A DNA stretch of 43,312 nt, taken from a bacterium. Its GTDB lineage: Bacteria; Bacillota; Clostridia; Lachnospirales; Lachnospiraceae. The translations under genes and the position numbers were made by a program. The stretch lies in NCBI GenBank assembly GCA_004562765.1, contig SFRL01000026.1, forward strand, positions 1 through 43,312. Reading direction: 5' to 3'. The notes under the pieces are model-generated. The model saw only the letters and a program-made list of their open reading frames with translations, did no database searches and had not been told where the DNA came from. The stretch's first letter is position 1, and each line of letters starts with the position of its first letter. Shown in pieces: positions 31,963-40,503 of this stretch.

Positions 31963-34353
31963 ATGAATGAAAAAGTCTATAAAACACTGGAATACAACAA
32001 AATAATCGATAAATTAGAGGCGCACGCTTTCTCGGCAGAAGCAAAAAAACGCTGCCGGGAACTGGAGCCGATGACAGACCGCGCAGCCATTGAAGAGGCG
32101 CAGACCTATACGAAAGATGCATTGTCGCGAATCCTGAAAAACGGAAGCGTTTCACTCTCCGGTATCACGGATGTGAATGGATCTTTGCAGAGACTGCGGC
32201 TGGGAGCATCGCTTTCCGCAATCGAGCTGCTTCGCATCTGCTCGCTGCTGGAAACCGCGAAGCGCATGAAAAATTTTGCGAAAGGCAAATCCGAAGATGC
32301 ACCGAGAGACAGCCTGGATGCGATGTTTACGGCCTTAGAACCGTTAAACAGCCTGCAGGATGAGATCCGCCGCTGTATCATTTCCGAGGAGGAGATCGCG
32401 GACGATGCCAGCGCGAAGCTGCGCAGCATCCGAAAAAGTATCCGTGGTATGAATGACCGCGTGCACGCGCAGTTAAACAAGCTGATGGCGCAGGAGAGTA
32501 CCAGAAACTGCCTGCAGGATGCCGTTGTCACGATGCGTGGAGACCGCTATTGTCTGCCGGTCAAGGCGGAGTACAAGTCACAGATCCCGGGCATGGTGCA
32601 TGATCAGTCTTCCACCGGCTCTACAGTTTTTATCGAGCCGCTGTCCGTGGTGAATCTGAATAACGAGTTGAAAACACTGCTCATTGAGGAGCAGGAGGAG
32701 ATCGAGGCGATCCTGGCGGAGCTGTCCAACCAGACAGCGGAGCATTCCGTGACACTGGAATCGGATTATCGCGTGCTTGTGGAACTGGATTTTATCTTTG
32801 CAAAGGCAGAATTGGCAAAGGATTATAACGGTGTGGCACCGCTTTTTAATACGGAAGGACGCATCAATATCCGACGGGGCAGACATCCGCTGCTTGACCA
32901 GAAAAAGGTCGTGCCCATCGATATCCGCCTTGGCGAGGAATTTGACCTGCTGGTTGTGACCGGACCGAATACCGGCGGTAAGACGGTATCATTAAAAACC
33001 GTCGGACTACTGACATTGATGGGTCAGGCGGGACTGCATATCCCGGCGAATGACCGCTCGGAGCTGGCAATCTTCCACGATGTGTTTGCAGATATCGGAG
33101 ATGAGCAGAGTATTGAGCAGAGTTTATCCACCTTTTCATCGCATATGACCAATATTATCCGCATTCTGGACCATGTGGATGATCAATGTCTCGTTTTGTT
33201 CGACGAGTTGTGTGCCGGAACCGATCCGACCGAGGGCGCGGCACTGGCGATCGCAATACTGGATGATCTGCATAAGCGCGGGGTGCGCACGATGGCGACG
33301 ACGCACTACAGCGAGATCAAGGTGTATGCCCTCAGCACACCGGGCGTGGAAAACGCCTGCTGTGAGTTTGATGTGGAGACGTTAAGCCCCACCTATCGTC
33401 TGTTGATCGGTATACCGGGCAAGAGCAATGCATTTGCGATCTCAGGCAAGCTGGGACTGCCGTCCTATCTGATCGATGACGCAAAGGTGCGCATCACCTC
33501 GGAACAGCAGAGCTTTGAGGATCTGATCGCAGATCTGGAAACGAGCCGTGTAACGATCGAGAAGGAACGCGCGGAGATCGAGCAGTATAAATCAAAGAAT
33601 AAGAACCTGAATCAGCAGCTGGCGCGCAAACAGGAGCGTCTGGATGAGAGCCGTGACAAGATCCTGCGGGAGGCCAACGAGCAGGCGGCAGCGATCCTAA
33701 AAGAGGCAAAGGATTATGCGGACGCGACGATTCGCAATTTCCAGAAATACGGAGCGGCGGCTCCTTCCATGAAGGACATGGAGCGGGAGCGCACAGCGCT
33801 GCGTGAAGAGATCGGCAAGCGTCAGGATAAGGCTGCGGATAAAAAGAAAAAACAGCAGCAACACAATCATCAGGCACCGAAAAAGCTGCGTGTGGGCGAT
33901 AAGGTCAAGGTGCTCAGCATGAATCTGACCGGAACCGTGCACACACTTCCCGATGCCAAGGGAAATCTGTTCGTACAGATGGGTATTCTGCGCTCGCAGG
34001 TCAATGTGAATGATCTGGTGCTGATCGATGAGAATGCAGATGTGAAGGCTGCAAAGAAAAAGTATGAAAAGACCGGTTCGGGCAGCATCAAGATGTCCAA
34101 GTCGGCATCTGTTTCCACAGAGGTTATGCTGATCGGATTGACCGTCGATGAGGCGCTGGCAAAGCTGGACAAATATCTGGATGATGCGCTGCTCGCGCAT
34201 ATGCCGTCTGTGCGCATTGTACACGGGAAAGGAACCGGAGCACTCAGAAATGCGGTACATTCGCATCTGAAACGTCTCAGCTATATTGATAACTATCATC
34301 TGGCAGAGTTCGGCGAGGGCGATGCAGGTGTGACGATCGCAGAGTTTAAATAG
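31963..34353 (+). CDS. mutS2: Endonuclease MutS2, with MutS core and Smr domain
   Basis: 796 residues from ATG 31963 (or 798 from ATG 31957). MutS2 binds branched DNA, suppresses recombination and has been linked to rescue of collided ribosomes; it is not part of mismatch repair. Visible parts are an N-terminal helical MutS core, the Walker A GPNTGGKT at 334-341, Walker B LVLFDEL, a coiled-coil linker rich in E, Q and K (about 510-650), a KOW-like segment (LRVGDKVKVLSMN) and a C-terminal Smr nuclease domain with HGKGTG at 754-759. There is no Shine-Dalgarno before either ATG. The start MNEKVYKTLEYNKI matches the family. Placed after the ribosomal protein terminator, followed after 11 bases by the response regulator. 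Confidence 0.94.
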   Translation: MNEKVYKTLEYNKIIDKLEAHAFSAEAKKRCRELEPMTDRAAIEEAQTYTKDALSRILKNGSVSLSGITDVNGSLQRLRLGASLSAIELLRICSLLETAKRMKNFAKGKSEDAPRDSLDAMFTALEPLNSLQDEIRRCIISEEEIADDASAKLRSIRKSIRGMNDRVHAQLNKLMAQESTRNCLQDAVVTMRGDRYCLPVKAEYKSQIPGMVHDQSSTGSTVFIEPLSVVNLNNELKTLLIEEQEEIEAILAELSNQTAEHSVTLESDYRVLVELDFIFAKAELAKDYNGVAPLFNTEGRINIRRGRHPLLDQKKVVPIDIRLGEEFDLLVVTGPNTGGKTVSLKTVGLLTLMGQAGLHIPANDRSELAIFHDVFADIGDEQSIEQSLSTFSSHMTNIIRILDHVDDQCLVLFDELCAGTDPTEGAALAIAILDDLHKRGVRTMATTHYSEIKVYALSTPGVENACCEFDVETLSPTYRLLIGIPGKSNAFAISGKLGLPSYLIDDAKVRITSEQQSFEDLIADLETSRVTIEKERAEIEQYKSKNKNLNQQLARKQERLDESRDKILREANEQAAAILKEAKDYADATIRNFQKYGAAAPSMKDMERERTALREEIGKRQDKAADKKKKQQQHNHQAPKKLRVGDKVKVLSMNLTGTVHTLPDAKGNLFVQMGILRSQVNVNDLVLIDENADVKAAKKKYEKTGSGSIKMSKSASVSTEVMLIGLTVDEALAKLDKYLDDALLAHMPSVRIVHGKGTGALRNAVHSHLKRLSYIDNYHLAEFGEGDAGVTIAEFK

Positions 34354-34364
34354 GAGAACCGATT

Positions 34365-35069
34365 ATGGTAGCAAAACAGAAAATATTGATCGTAGATGAT
34401 GACAACAATATCGCGGAGCTCATTTCGCTTTATCTGACGAAAGAGTGCTTTGACACAAAGATCGTCAACGACGGTGAGGAAGCGCTTTTGGCGTACAAGA
34501 GCTACAACCCGAATCTGATCCTGCTGGATCTGATGCTGCCGGGCATTGACGGCTATCAGGTCTGTCGTGAGATACGGGCAAAAGATAATATTCCGATCAT
34601 CATGCTCTCCGCAAAGGGCGAGGTGTTTGACAAGGTGCTTGGGCTGGAGCTGGGTGCGGATGATTACATTATGAAGCCCTTTGATTCCAAGGAGATGGTG
34701 GCGCGTGTAAAAGCTGTACTGCGGCGTTACCAGGCTGCAAAGCCGGAAAGCCCGACAGCTGCGGCGATCAAGATGGTGTCTTACACGGATCTGGAGGTCA
34801 ATCTTTCGAATTACTCCGTGGTATATATGGGTGAAAACATCGATATGCCTCCGAAGGAACTGGAGTTGTTGTATTTTCTGGCATCTTCTCCCAATCAGGT
34901 GTTTACGAGAGAACAGTTGCTGGACAATATCTGGGGCTATGAATACATCGGAGATACCAGAACGGTGGATGTCCATGTAAAACGTCTTCGTGAGAAGATC
35001 AAGGATCACGATGGCTGGGGCATCACGACCGTATGGGGTATCGGTTACAAGTTTGAGGTTAGGGAATAG
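34365..35069 (+). CDS. OmpR-family response regulator
   Basis: 234 residues. Receiver domain 1-118 with acidic pocket D11-D13, phosphoacceptor D55 in LLLDLMLPG and K in MKPFD. Winged-helix DNA-binding domain at about 135-232, with PPKELELLYFLASSPNQVF and RTVDVHVKRLREKI. Works with the sensor kinase two bases downstream. The regulon is unknown; the neighbouring HtrA-like gene is a candidate target or partner. Confidence 0.95.
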   Translation: MVAKQKILIVDDDNNIAELISLYLTKECFDTKIVNDGEEALLAYKSYNPNLILLDLMLPGIDGYQVCREIRAKDNIPIIMLSAKGEVFDKVLGLELGADDYIMKPFDSKEMVARVKAVLRRYQAAKPESPTAAAIKMVSYTDLEVNLSNYSVVYMGENIDMPPKELELLYFLASSPNQVFTREQLLDNIWGYEYIGDTRTVDVHVKRLREKIKDHDGWGITTVWGIGYKFEVRE

Positions 35070-35071
35070 GA

Positions 35072-36484
35072 ATGAAACGAACGCTTGGATATAAGCTGAT
35101 CGGCGGTATTGTACTGTATGGCGTGCTTGGCTTCCTTCTGGTGGCATCTCTGGTAGAGTGGACATTTCAGCAGAAGGCACAGAGTACAGAGGCGACCAGA
35201 CTCTACAAAGAGGCGCTGGCGATCACTTCCAACTATGCAGAGGATTATTACAGGAATCGTCTGACGCAGGAGGAACTGGAAGCACAGATGCGCGTGCTGT
35301 CCGTCTATACAGAGGGTGAGATCTGGATCATCGACCGCAAGGGAATCGTTCTGATCGGAAACGAAGAGAATGGGGAACCTTATGAGATTCCGGATTTTCG
35401 CATCTCGGATTTCGGAACAAAATATTACTGTGCAGGAAATTTTTACGGCAGCTTTGATGAGCAGATGCTGACCGTTTTTGCGCCGATCACGGTTGATTAT
35501 CAGGTGAGGGGCTATGTGATGATCCACAAAAGCATCCGCGAGATCTATCAGGATGCCGATCATTTCCTGAATATGTCCTATATGGCGCTCATCACACTGC
35601 TGCTGTTCAGTATCGTATTTCTTGTGGCGTATTTGTGGCATAACTACAGGCGTATCTGGCGCATGAACCGCATCGCGCATAAGTATATGGAGGGTGATCT
35701 GTCCAGTGTGATGGATGACACATCCGAGGATGAACTGGGATTTTTGTCGGCTTCTTTTAATTATATGGCGAATGAGCTGAATACGCTGGAGGAGGATCAG
35801 CGGAAGTTTGTCTCCAACATCTCACATGATTTTCGCTCGCCGCTGACTTCGATCAAGGGCTATGTGGAAGCGATGCTCGACGGAACGATCCCGGTGGAGA
35901 TGCAGGATAAATACCTGAACATTATCATCACGGAGACGGAGCGTCTGACCAAGCTGACAAGCGGACTGATCGAGCTCAATCAGTACGGCGGACATGGAAA
36001 GACGATCCTTGATAAAACAGATTTTGACATCAATCAGGTCATTGGACAGACGGCGGCTACCTTCGAGGGCGCATGCAATGAAAAACGAATTGTGCTGGAA
36101 CTGGTTCTGACCGGAGACGAGCTGTTTGTACATGCGGACAAGTCAAAGATCCAGCAGATCATTTACAATCTGACGGACAATGCGATCAAGTTCAGCCATC
36201 ATGATTCTTCCATACGCATAGAGACACATGTCAAAAATGAGAAGGTATTTGTCTCTGTCAAGGACAGCGGTATCGGTATCCCGAAAGAGGCCATCGGAAA
36301 GATCTGGGAGCGTTTTTACAAGACGGATCTCTCACGCGGAAAGGACAAGAAGGGAACCGGAATCGGACTGGCGATCGTAAAGGAGATCATACAGGCACAT
36401 GGTGAAAATATCAATGTCATCAGTACAGAAGGAGTCGGCACGGAGTATATCTTTACGCTGCCGTTTGTAGATGACGCGGAATAA
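35072..36484 (+). CDS. Membrane sensor histidine kinase
   Basis: 470 residues. TM1 at about 9-31, an extracytoplasmic sensor of about 135 residues (with no family I can name), TM2 at about 169-189, a HAMP linker to about 240, then HisKA with H252 in SNISHDFRSPL and a HATPase domain with N, G1 (DSGIGIP) and G2 (GTGIGLAIV) boxes. Activates the response regulator just upstream. The overall plan resembles WalK/PhoR-type kinases, but without the PAS domain. Confidence 0.95.
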   Translation: MKRTLGYKLIGGIVLYGVLGFLLVASLVEWTFQQKAQSTEATRLYKEALAITSNYAEDYYRNRLTQEELEAQMRVLSVYTEGEIWIIDRKGIVLIGNEENGEPYEIPDFRISDFGTKYYCAGNFYGSFDEQMLTVFAPITVDYQVRGYVMIHKSIREIYQDADHFLNMSYMALITLLLFSIVFLVAYLWHNYRRIWRMNRIAHKYMEGDLSSVMDDTSEDELGFLSASFNYMANELNTLEEDQRKFVSNISHDFRSPLTSIKGYVEAMLDGTIPVEMQDKYLNIIITETERLTKLTSGLIELNQYGGHGKTILDKTDFDINQVIGQTAATFEGACNEKRIVLELVLTGDELFVHADKSKIQQIIYNLTDNAIKFSHHDSSIRIETHVKNEKVFVSVKDSGIGIPKEAIGKIWERFYKTDLSRGKDKKGTGIGLAIVKEIIQAHGENINVISTEGVGTEYIFTLPFVDDAE

Positions 36485-36536
36485 AAAACAGGGAAGTAAC
36501 TGTGAGGAAAACACACAGTTACCGGAGGGTTTTTAT

Positions 36537-37802
36537 ATGGCAGATGATTTTCAGTTTATTAAGGAAACAAGAAAAGAAAAACCGATCAACCGGAAACGGT
36601 TGTTTCGTCATATCGTAGAGACACTGGTCCTGGCAGTCATGTTCGGATCGGTTGCCAGTCTGACTTTTGTGGTGCTGAAGCCCCGGCTGGAGCAGTATTT
36701 TTCACCGGAGGAACCGCCGCAGGTGTCCTTTGTGGAGCCGGAGCCGGAAGAAGAACCGGTTGAGGAGCCACAGGACAACGAAGAAAAAACAGAGCCGGAG
36801 ACCGTCATTATCGAAAAACCGACGCCGCTGGATCTGAGCCAGTATCAGACGCTACAGAATAAACTGTATGCGGTAGGACGTGAGGCGGATAAATTTATCG
36901 TGTCTGTGACGAATGTAAAAAACGATACGGACATTTTCAATACGACCTATGAGACAAAGGGAATCGGATCCGGAGTGATCATCGCGGATACCGGAGAGCA
37001 TTTTCTGATCCTGACGGAGAAAAAGACGATCGCGGGAGCGTCCTCCATCCGTGTCACATTTGCGGACGGAGCAACCGTCAAGGCTGAACTGCAGCAGTAC
37101 GACGGAAATACAGGAATCGCTGTGCTGCGGGTAAAAGCAGAGGATGTCACAAAGGATACGAGAAAACAGATCGCGGTAGCGACACTGGGCAGTTCTGTCG
37201 GGGTTTCGCAGGGACAGACCGTACTTGCCGTCGGAAGCCCGATCGGAACGATCCATTCCATTTTGACCGGAAATATTACATCCAACCGGAACACGATATC
37301 AACGATGGACTGTAACTATACGATCTTTACGACGGACATGGTGGGCAGTGCGGATGCCAGCGGTGCGCTGATCAACACGAACGGAGAGATCATCGGTTTT
37401 GTGCTGCAGGACTACAACATGCAGAAAGAACAGACGACACTGGCTGCGGTATCGATCTCTGAGCTGAAGGGCGTGATCGAACTGCTGTCAAACGATAAGC
37501 CGGTGCCGTATCTCGGATTGCGCATCAGTACCGTGACGGATGAGATCGCCGAGGATTATCACATGCCAAAGGGCGTGTATGTGCGCGATGTAGCACTTGA
37601 TTCTCCGGCGATGGAGGCAGGCTTTCAGAGCGGTGATGTCATCACAGCCATCAATGGGGAAGAAGTCATCGCAGCCGAGGATTATGAAAAGTTATTGCGC
37701 GGGTTGACGGTGGATGACATGGTTCATATCACTTATGAGCGTCAGAGTGCGGAGGATTACATTCCGCTGGAGATCGACGCGAAGGTCGGCGTGCTGGAAT
37801 AA
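36537..37802 (+). CDS. HtrA/DegP-like membrane-anchored PDZ protein lacking the protease triad
   Basis: 421 residues. A short cytosolic N-terminus, one TM (about 24-46), an acidic Pro/Glu-rich linker (60-95), a chymotrypsin-like fold (about 105-315) and a C-terminal PDZ domain (about 325-415). Aligned by eye to HtrA, the catalytic His position is K163 (ILTEKKTIAGA), the Asp position is G193 (NTGIAVL) and the GNSGG loop reads ADASGA, with A274 at the Ser position (a one-residue shift would place S275 there). With His and Asp both gone it should not cleave proteins. It may instead bind peptides or regulate the kinase encoded just upstream. The start at 36537 is set by GGAGGG; an in-frame ATG at 36471 overlaps the kinase gene. 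Confidence 0.85.
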   Translation: MADDFQFIKETRKEKPINRKRLFRHIVETLVLAVMFGSVASLTFVVLKPRLEQYFSPEEPPQVSFVEPEPEEEPVEEPQDNEEKTEPETVIIEKPTPLDLSQYQTLQNKLYAVGREADKFIVSVTNVKNDTDIFNTTYETKGIGSGVIIADTGEHFLILTEKKTIAGASSIRVTFADGATVKAELQQYDGNTGIAVLRVKAEDVTKDTRKQIAVATLGSSVGVSQGQTVLAVGSPIGTIHSILTGNITSNRNTISTMDCNYTIFTTDMVGSADASGALINTNGEIIGFVLQDYNMQKEQTTLAAVSISELKGVIELLSNDKPVPYLGLRISTVTDEIAEDYHMPKGVYVRDVALDSPAMEAGFQSGDVITAINGEEVIAAEDYEKLLRGLTVDDMVHITYERQSAEDYIPLEIDAKVGVLE

Positions 37803-37829
37803 AAAATAGAGAAATATGAGGAAAAAGAA

Positions 37830-38777
37830 ATGCATTTTATCGAAGAATTGCGTGAGGGAGAGCGCATCAATGAGATCTACCTCTGCAAACAGAAACAGAC
37901 AGCCCTGACAAAGGCGGGAAAACCCTATGAATCACTGGTGCTTCAGGACAAGACCGGAACACTGGATGCAAAAATATGGGACCCTTCTTCGCAGGGGATC
38001 GAAGATTGTGATGCGCTGGATTACGTGAATGTCATGGGAGACGTGACCAGCTTTCAGGGAAACCTGCAGCTGAATATCAAACGGCTGCGCAAGGCATCTG
38101 AGGGTGAGTATGAGCCGAAGGATTATCTTCCGGTGAGTGAATATGATGCGGAGGAGATGTATCGCGAACTGCAGGGATATGTGAAGAGTCTGACGAATCC
38201 GTACTTAAAGAAACTGGCAGGAGATCTGTTTTTAGAGGATGCGGATTTCGCAAAGCGCTTCAAGTTTCATTCCGCAGCAAAGAGCGTACATCACGGATTT
38301 GTCGGCGGACTTTTGGAACATACATTAAGCGTGACAAAACTGTGCGCGTTTTTTGCGGATACTTACCCGATCTTAAACCGGGATCTGCTGGTGACAGCAG
38401 CGCTGTTTCATGATATCGGAAAGCTGGAGGAGCTTTCCACGTTCCCGGAAAATGACTATACAGACGAGGGACAGCTGTTGGGTCATATCGCGATGGGTAT
38501 GGAGATCGTCGGAACGCGTATCCGTGCGATCGGCGGATTCCCTCGCAAGCTGGCAAATGAACTGAAGCACTGTATTCTGGCGCACCACGGCGAGCTGGAG
38601 TACGGCTCACCGAAAAAACCGGCGATTCCGGAGGCGGTTGCACTGAATTTTGCAGATAATCTGGATGCGAAGATGGAGACCATGAAGGAACTGTTCACAA
38701 ATGTGCCTGCAGGAAATACGGACTGGCAGGGATTTAACCGCCTGTTTGAGTCAAATATCCGCAGATCAAGTATCTAG
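37830..38777 (+). CDS. yhaM: YhaM-type 3'-5' exoribonuclease (OB fold plus HD domain)
   Basis: 315 residues. Residues ~10-90 form an OB-fold nucleic acid binding domain (LVLQDKTGTLDAKIWD). Residues ~145-285 are an HD phosphohydrolase domain with H164 in GLLEHT, H194-D195 in LFHDIGK and AHHGE, the metal-binding positions. Matches the Gram-positive YhaM/CBF1 family, which trims RNA and single-stranded DNA from the 3' end. Weak ribosome binding site (GAGGAAA). A 12-bp hairpin follows before the methyltransferase gene. Confidence 0.85.
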   Translation: MHFIEELREGERINEIYLCKQKQTALTKAGKPYESLVLQDKTGTLDAKIWDPSSQGIEDCDALDYVNVMGDVTSFQGNLQLNIKRLRKASEGEYEPKDYLPVSEYDAEEMYRELQGYVKSLTNPYLKKLAGDLFLEDADFAKRFKFHSAAKSVHHGFVGGLLEHTLSVTKLCAFFADTYPILNRDLLVTAALFHDIGKLEELSTFPENDYTDEGQLLGHIAMGMEIVGTRIRAIGGFPRKLANELKHCILAHHGELEYGSPKKPAIPEAVALNFADNLDAKMETMKELFTNVPAGNTDWQGFNRLFESNIRRSSI

Positions 38778-38797
38778 CTGTTAAAAACTGATGCAAT

Positions 38798-38827
38798 AAA
38801 TATCATGGGTTCTGCCCATGATATTTT
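38798..38827 (+). terminator. Hairpin terminator or attenuator between yhaM and rlmD
   Basis: AAATATCATGGG (38798-38809) pairs perfectly with CCCATGATATTT (38815-38826), loop TTCTG, then a short T run. The stem is AU-rich and the T run only four bases, so termination may be partial. It ends seven bases before the GGAGA of the next gene. Confidence 0.6.
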
Positions 38828-38840
38828 GTGGAGAACAGAG

Positions 38841-40325
38841 ATGCAGAAAAACGATATCATCGAATTAGAGATCACAGATATGGGTGTGGGCGGCGAAGGA
38901 ATCGGAAAAGCGGATGGTCTGACCTTTTTTGTGAAGGACGCCATCATCGGCGATACGATCCGGGCGCGCATCACCAAGCTGAAAAAAACATATGGTTACG
39001 CCAGAGTGGAAGCGCTGGTAAAGCCCTCCGAGCTGCGCTGTGAGCCGCGCTGTCCGCAGCACAGGCGCTGCGGCGGTTGCCAGATTCAGGCGATGGCACC
39101 AGAGGCGCAACTCAAGTTCAAACAAGAGAAGGTCCGCGGCAATCTCATCCGGCTGGGTGGGTTTGCAGCGGATTTTATTGATAGTGTGATGGAGCCGATC
39201 GTCGGGATGGACGAGCCGTACCGGTATCGCAATAAGGCGCAGTTCCCCATCGGAACCGACCGTGAGGGAAATCCTGTGGCAGGCTTTTATGCGGCGCGGA
39301 CGCACAGCATCATTCCGGTGACGGACTGCCTGTTGGGCGTGGAGGAAAACCGCACCATCCTGGAGATGGTGCTTGCCTACATGAAGGAAAACGGCATCAG
39401 CGCTTACGACGAGGCCACCGGAAAAGGACTCATGCGCCATGTGCTCATCCGTTACGGCTTCACAACGAAGGAGATCATGGTGGCGCTGGTCATCAACGGG
39501 CAAAAACTGCCGGCGCAGGATGCGCTGGTAGAGCGTTTGTGTACGCTTCCCGGTATGAAAAGTATCTCCATTAACATCAATCGGGAAAACACAAACGTGA
39601 TCCTTGGTCAGGAGACGATCTGCATCTGGGGCGACCCGTATATCACAGACTATATCCATCTGCGGGACTGCAGCGATGATCGCTTCGCGCTGACGGATAC
39701 AGCCGTGGCATTTCAGATCTCACCCCAGTCCTTTTATCAGGTGAATCCGGTACAGACCGAAAAGCTCTATTCGCTGGCGCTGGAATACGCAGGGCTGACC
39801 GAAACGGAGAGTGTGTGGGATCTGTACTGCGGCATCGGAACGATCTCACTGTTCCTCGCGCAGAAGGCGGGACAGGTCTATGGCGTGGAAATCGTGCCAC
39901 AGGCGATCAAGGACGCGAAGCGCAACGCCGCGCTCAACGGAATCACGAATGCGCAGTTCTTTGTAGGGAAGGCGGAGGAGGTGCTGCCGGAGTTTTACGC
40001 GAGGAATGCGTCAGGCGCGGAACCCGGAGAGATGACGGGTGACAATGAGGCATCAATTTCTGGGTCTGGCGCGGGTGATATGTCTCACCCGGATGTGATC
40101 GTTGTGGATCCGCCGCGCAAGGGCTGCGACCCTGCCTGCCTTGACACGATGCTCAAAATGCAGCCGGAGCGCATCGTCTACGTGAGCTGCGATTCCGCTA
40201 CGCTGGCACGTGATCTGCGTATCCTGTGCGATGGAGGGTATGAGTTGAAGCGGGTAAGGCCGGTGGACCAGTTTAGCCACACCGTCCACGTTGAAGTCGT
40301 CACATGTCTACAAAGGGTGATGTGA
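38841..40325 (+). CDS. rlmD: 23S rRNA (uracil-5-)-methyltransferase, RlmD/RumA family
   Basis: 494 residues. N-terminal TRAM domain (about 1-65), then the cysteine set C71-x5-C77-x2-C80 with a later Cys in TDCLLG that ligates a 4Fe-4S cluster. The C-terminal Rossmann fold has DLYCGIGT for SAM, DPPRKGC and the nucleophile C450 in YVSCDSATLARDL. Makes 5-methyluridine in 23S rRNA; Gram-positive members may modify two sites (RlmCD). A Gly/Ser-rich stretch before the DPPRKGC motif (AEPGEMTGDNEASISGSGAG) looks like a small insertion. The start at 38841 follows GGAGA; upstream in-frame codons lie inside the hairpin. Confidence 0.93.
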   Translation: MQKNDIIELEITDMGVGGEGIGKADGLTFFVKDAIIGDTIRARITKLKKTYGYARVEALVKPSELRCEPRCPQHRRCGGCQIQAMAPEAQLKFKQEKVRGNLIRLGGFAADFIDSVMEPIVGMDEPYRYRNKAQFPIGTDREGNPVAGFYAARTHSIIPVTDCLLGVEENRTILEMVLAYMKENGISAYDEATGKGLMRHVLIRYGFTTKEIMVALVINGQKLPAQDALVERLCTLPGMKSISININRENTNVILGQETICIWGDPYITDYIHLRDCSDDRFALTDTAVAFQISPQSFYQVNPVQTEKLYSLALEYAGLTETESVWDLYCGIGTISLFLAQKAGQVYGVEIVPQAIKDAKRNAALNGITNAQFFVGKAEEVLPEFYARNASGAEPGEMTGDNEASISGSGAGDMSHPDVIVVDPPRKGCDPACLDTMLKMQPERIVYVSCDSATLARDLRILCDGGYELKRVRPVDQFSHTVHVEVVTCLQRVM

Positions 40326-40334
40326 TAGAGGACT

Positions 40335-40361
40335 AGGATCAGCTTGGGCTGGTCCTTTTTC
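40335..40361 (+). terminator. Terminator after rlmD
   Basis: AGGATCAGC (40335-40343) pairs with GCTGGTCCT (40348-40356) including one U-G, loop TTGG, followed by six T. It separates the core-type genes from the AT-rich accessory block. Confidence 0.85.
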
Positions 40362-40417
40362 AATTGCGTCAAAATAATTTTAATTTAGTCATTTTGATAA
40401 AAAAGATACAGTTAAAC

Positions 40418-40446
40418 TTGATTTTGGTGAAGTTGAGGTATATAAT
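40418..40446 (+). promoter_or_regulatory. Promoter of the fic-hsd operon
   Basis: TTGATT (40418-40423), 17 bases, TATAAT (40441-40446). An inverted repeat GTCAT-N10-ATGAC (40455-40474) covers the expected start, and TCATTTTG/CAAAATGA copies lie at 40389-40396, 40466-40473 (one mismatch) and 40486-40493. These look like operator half-sites, possibly for the winged helix of the Fic protein. Confidence 0.65.
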
Positions 40447-40503
40447 TCAATTAAGTCATAATGAATAAAATGACGAAGTTAAATTCAAAATGAGGTAATT
40501 AGA

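Noticed and set aside
38805..38840. Upstream ATG for the RlmD-type methyltransferase
   Set aside because: It lies in the 3' half of a 12-bp hairpin without a ribosome binding site; ATG 38841 has GGAGA and fits the TRAM domain start.
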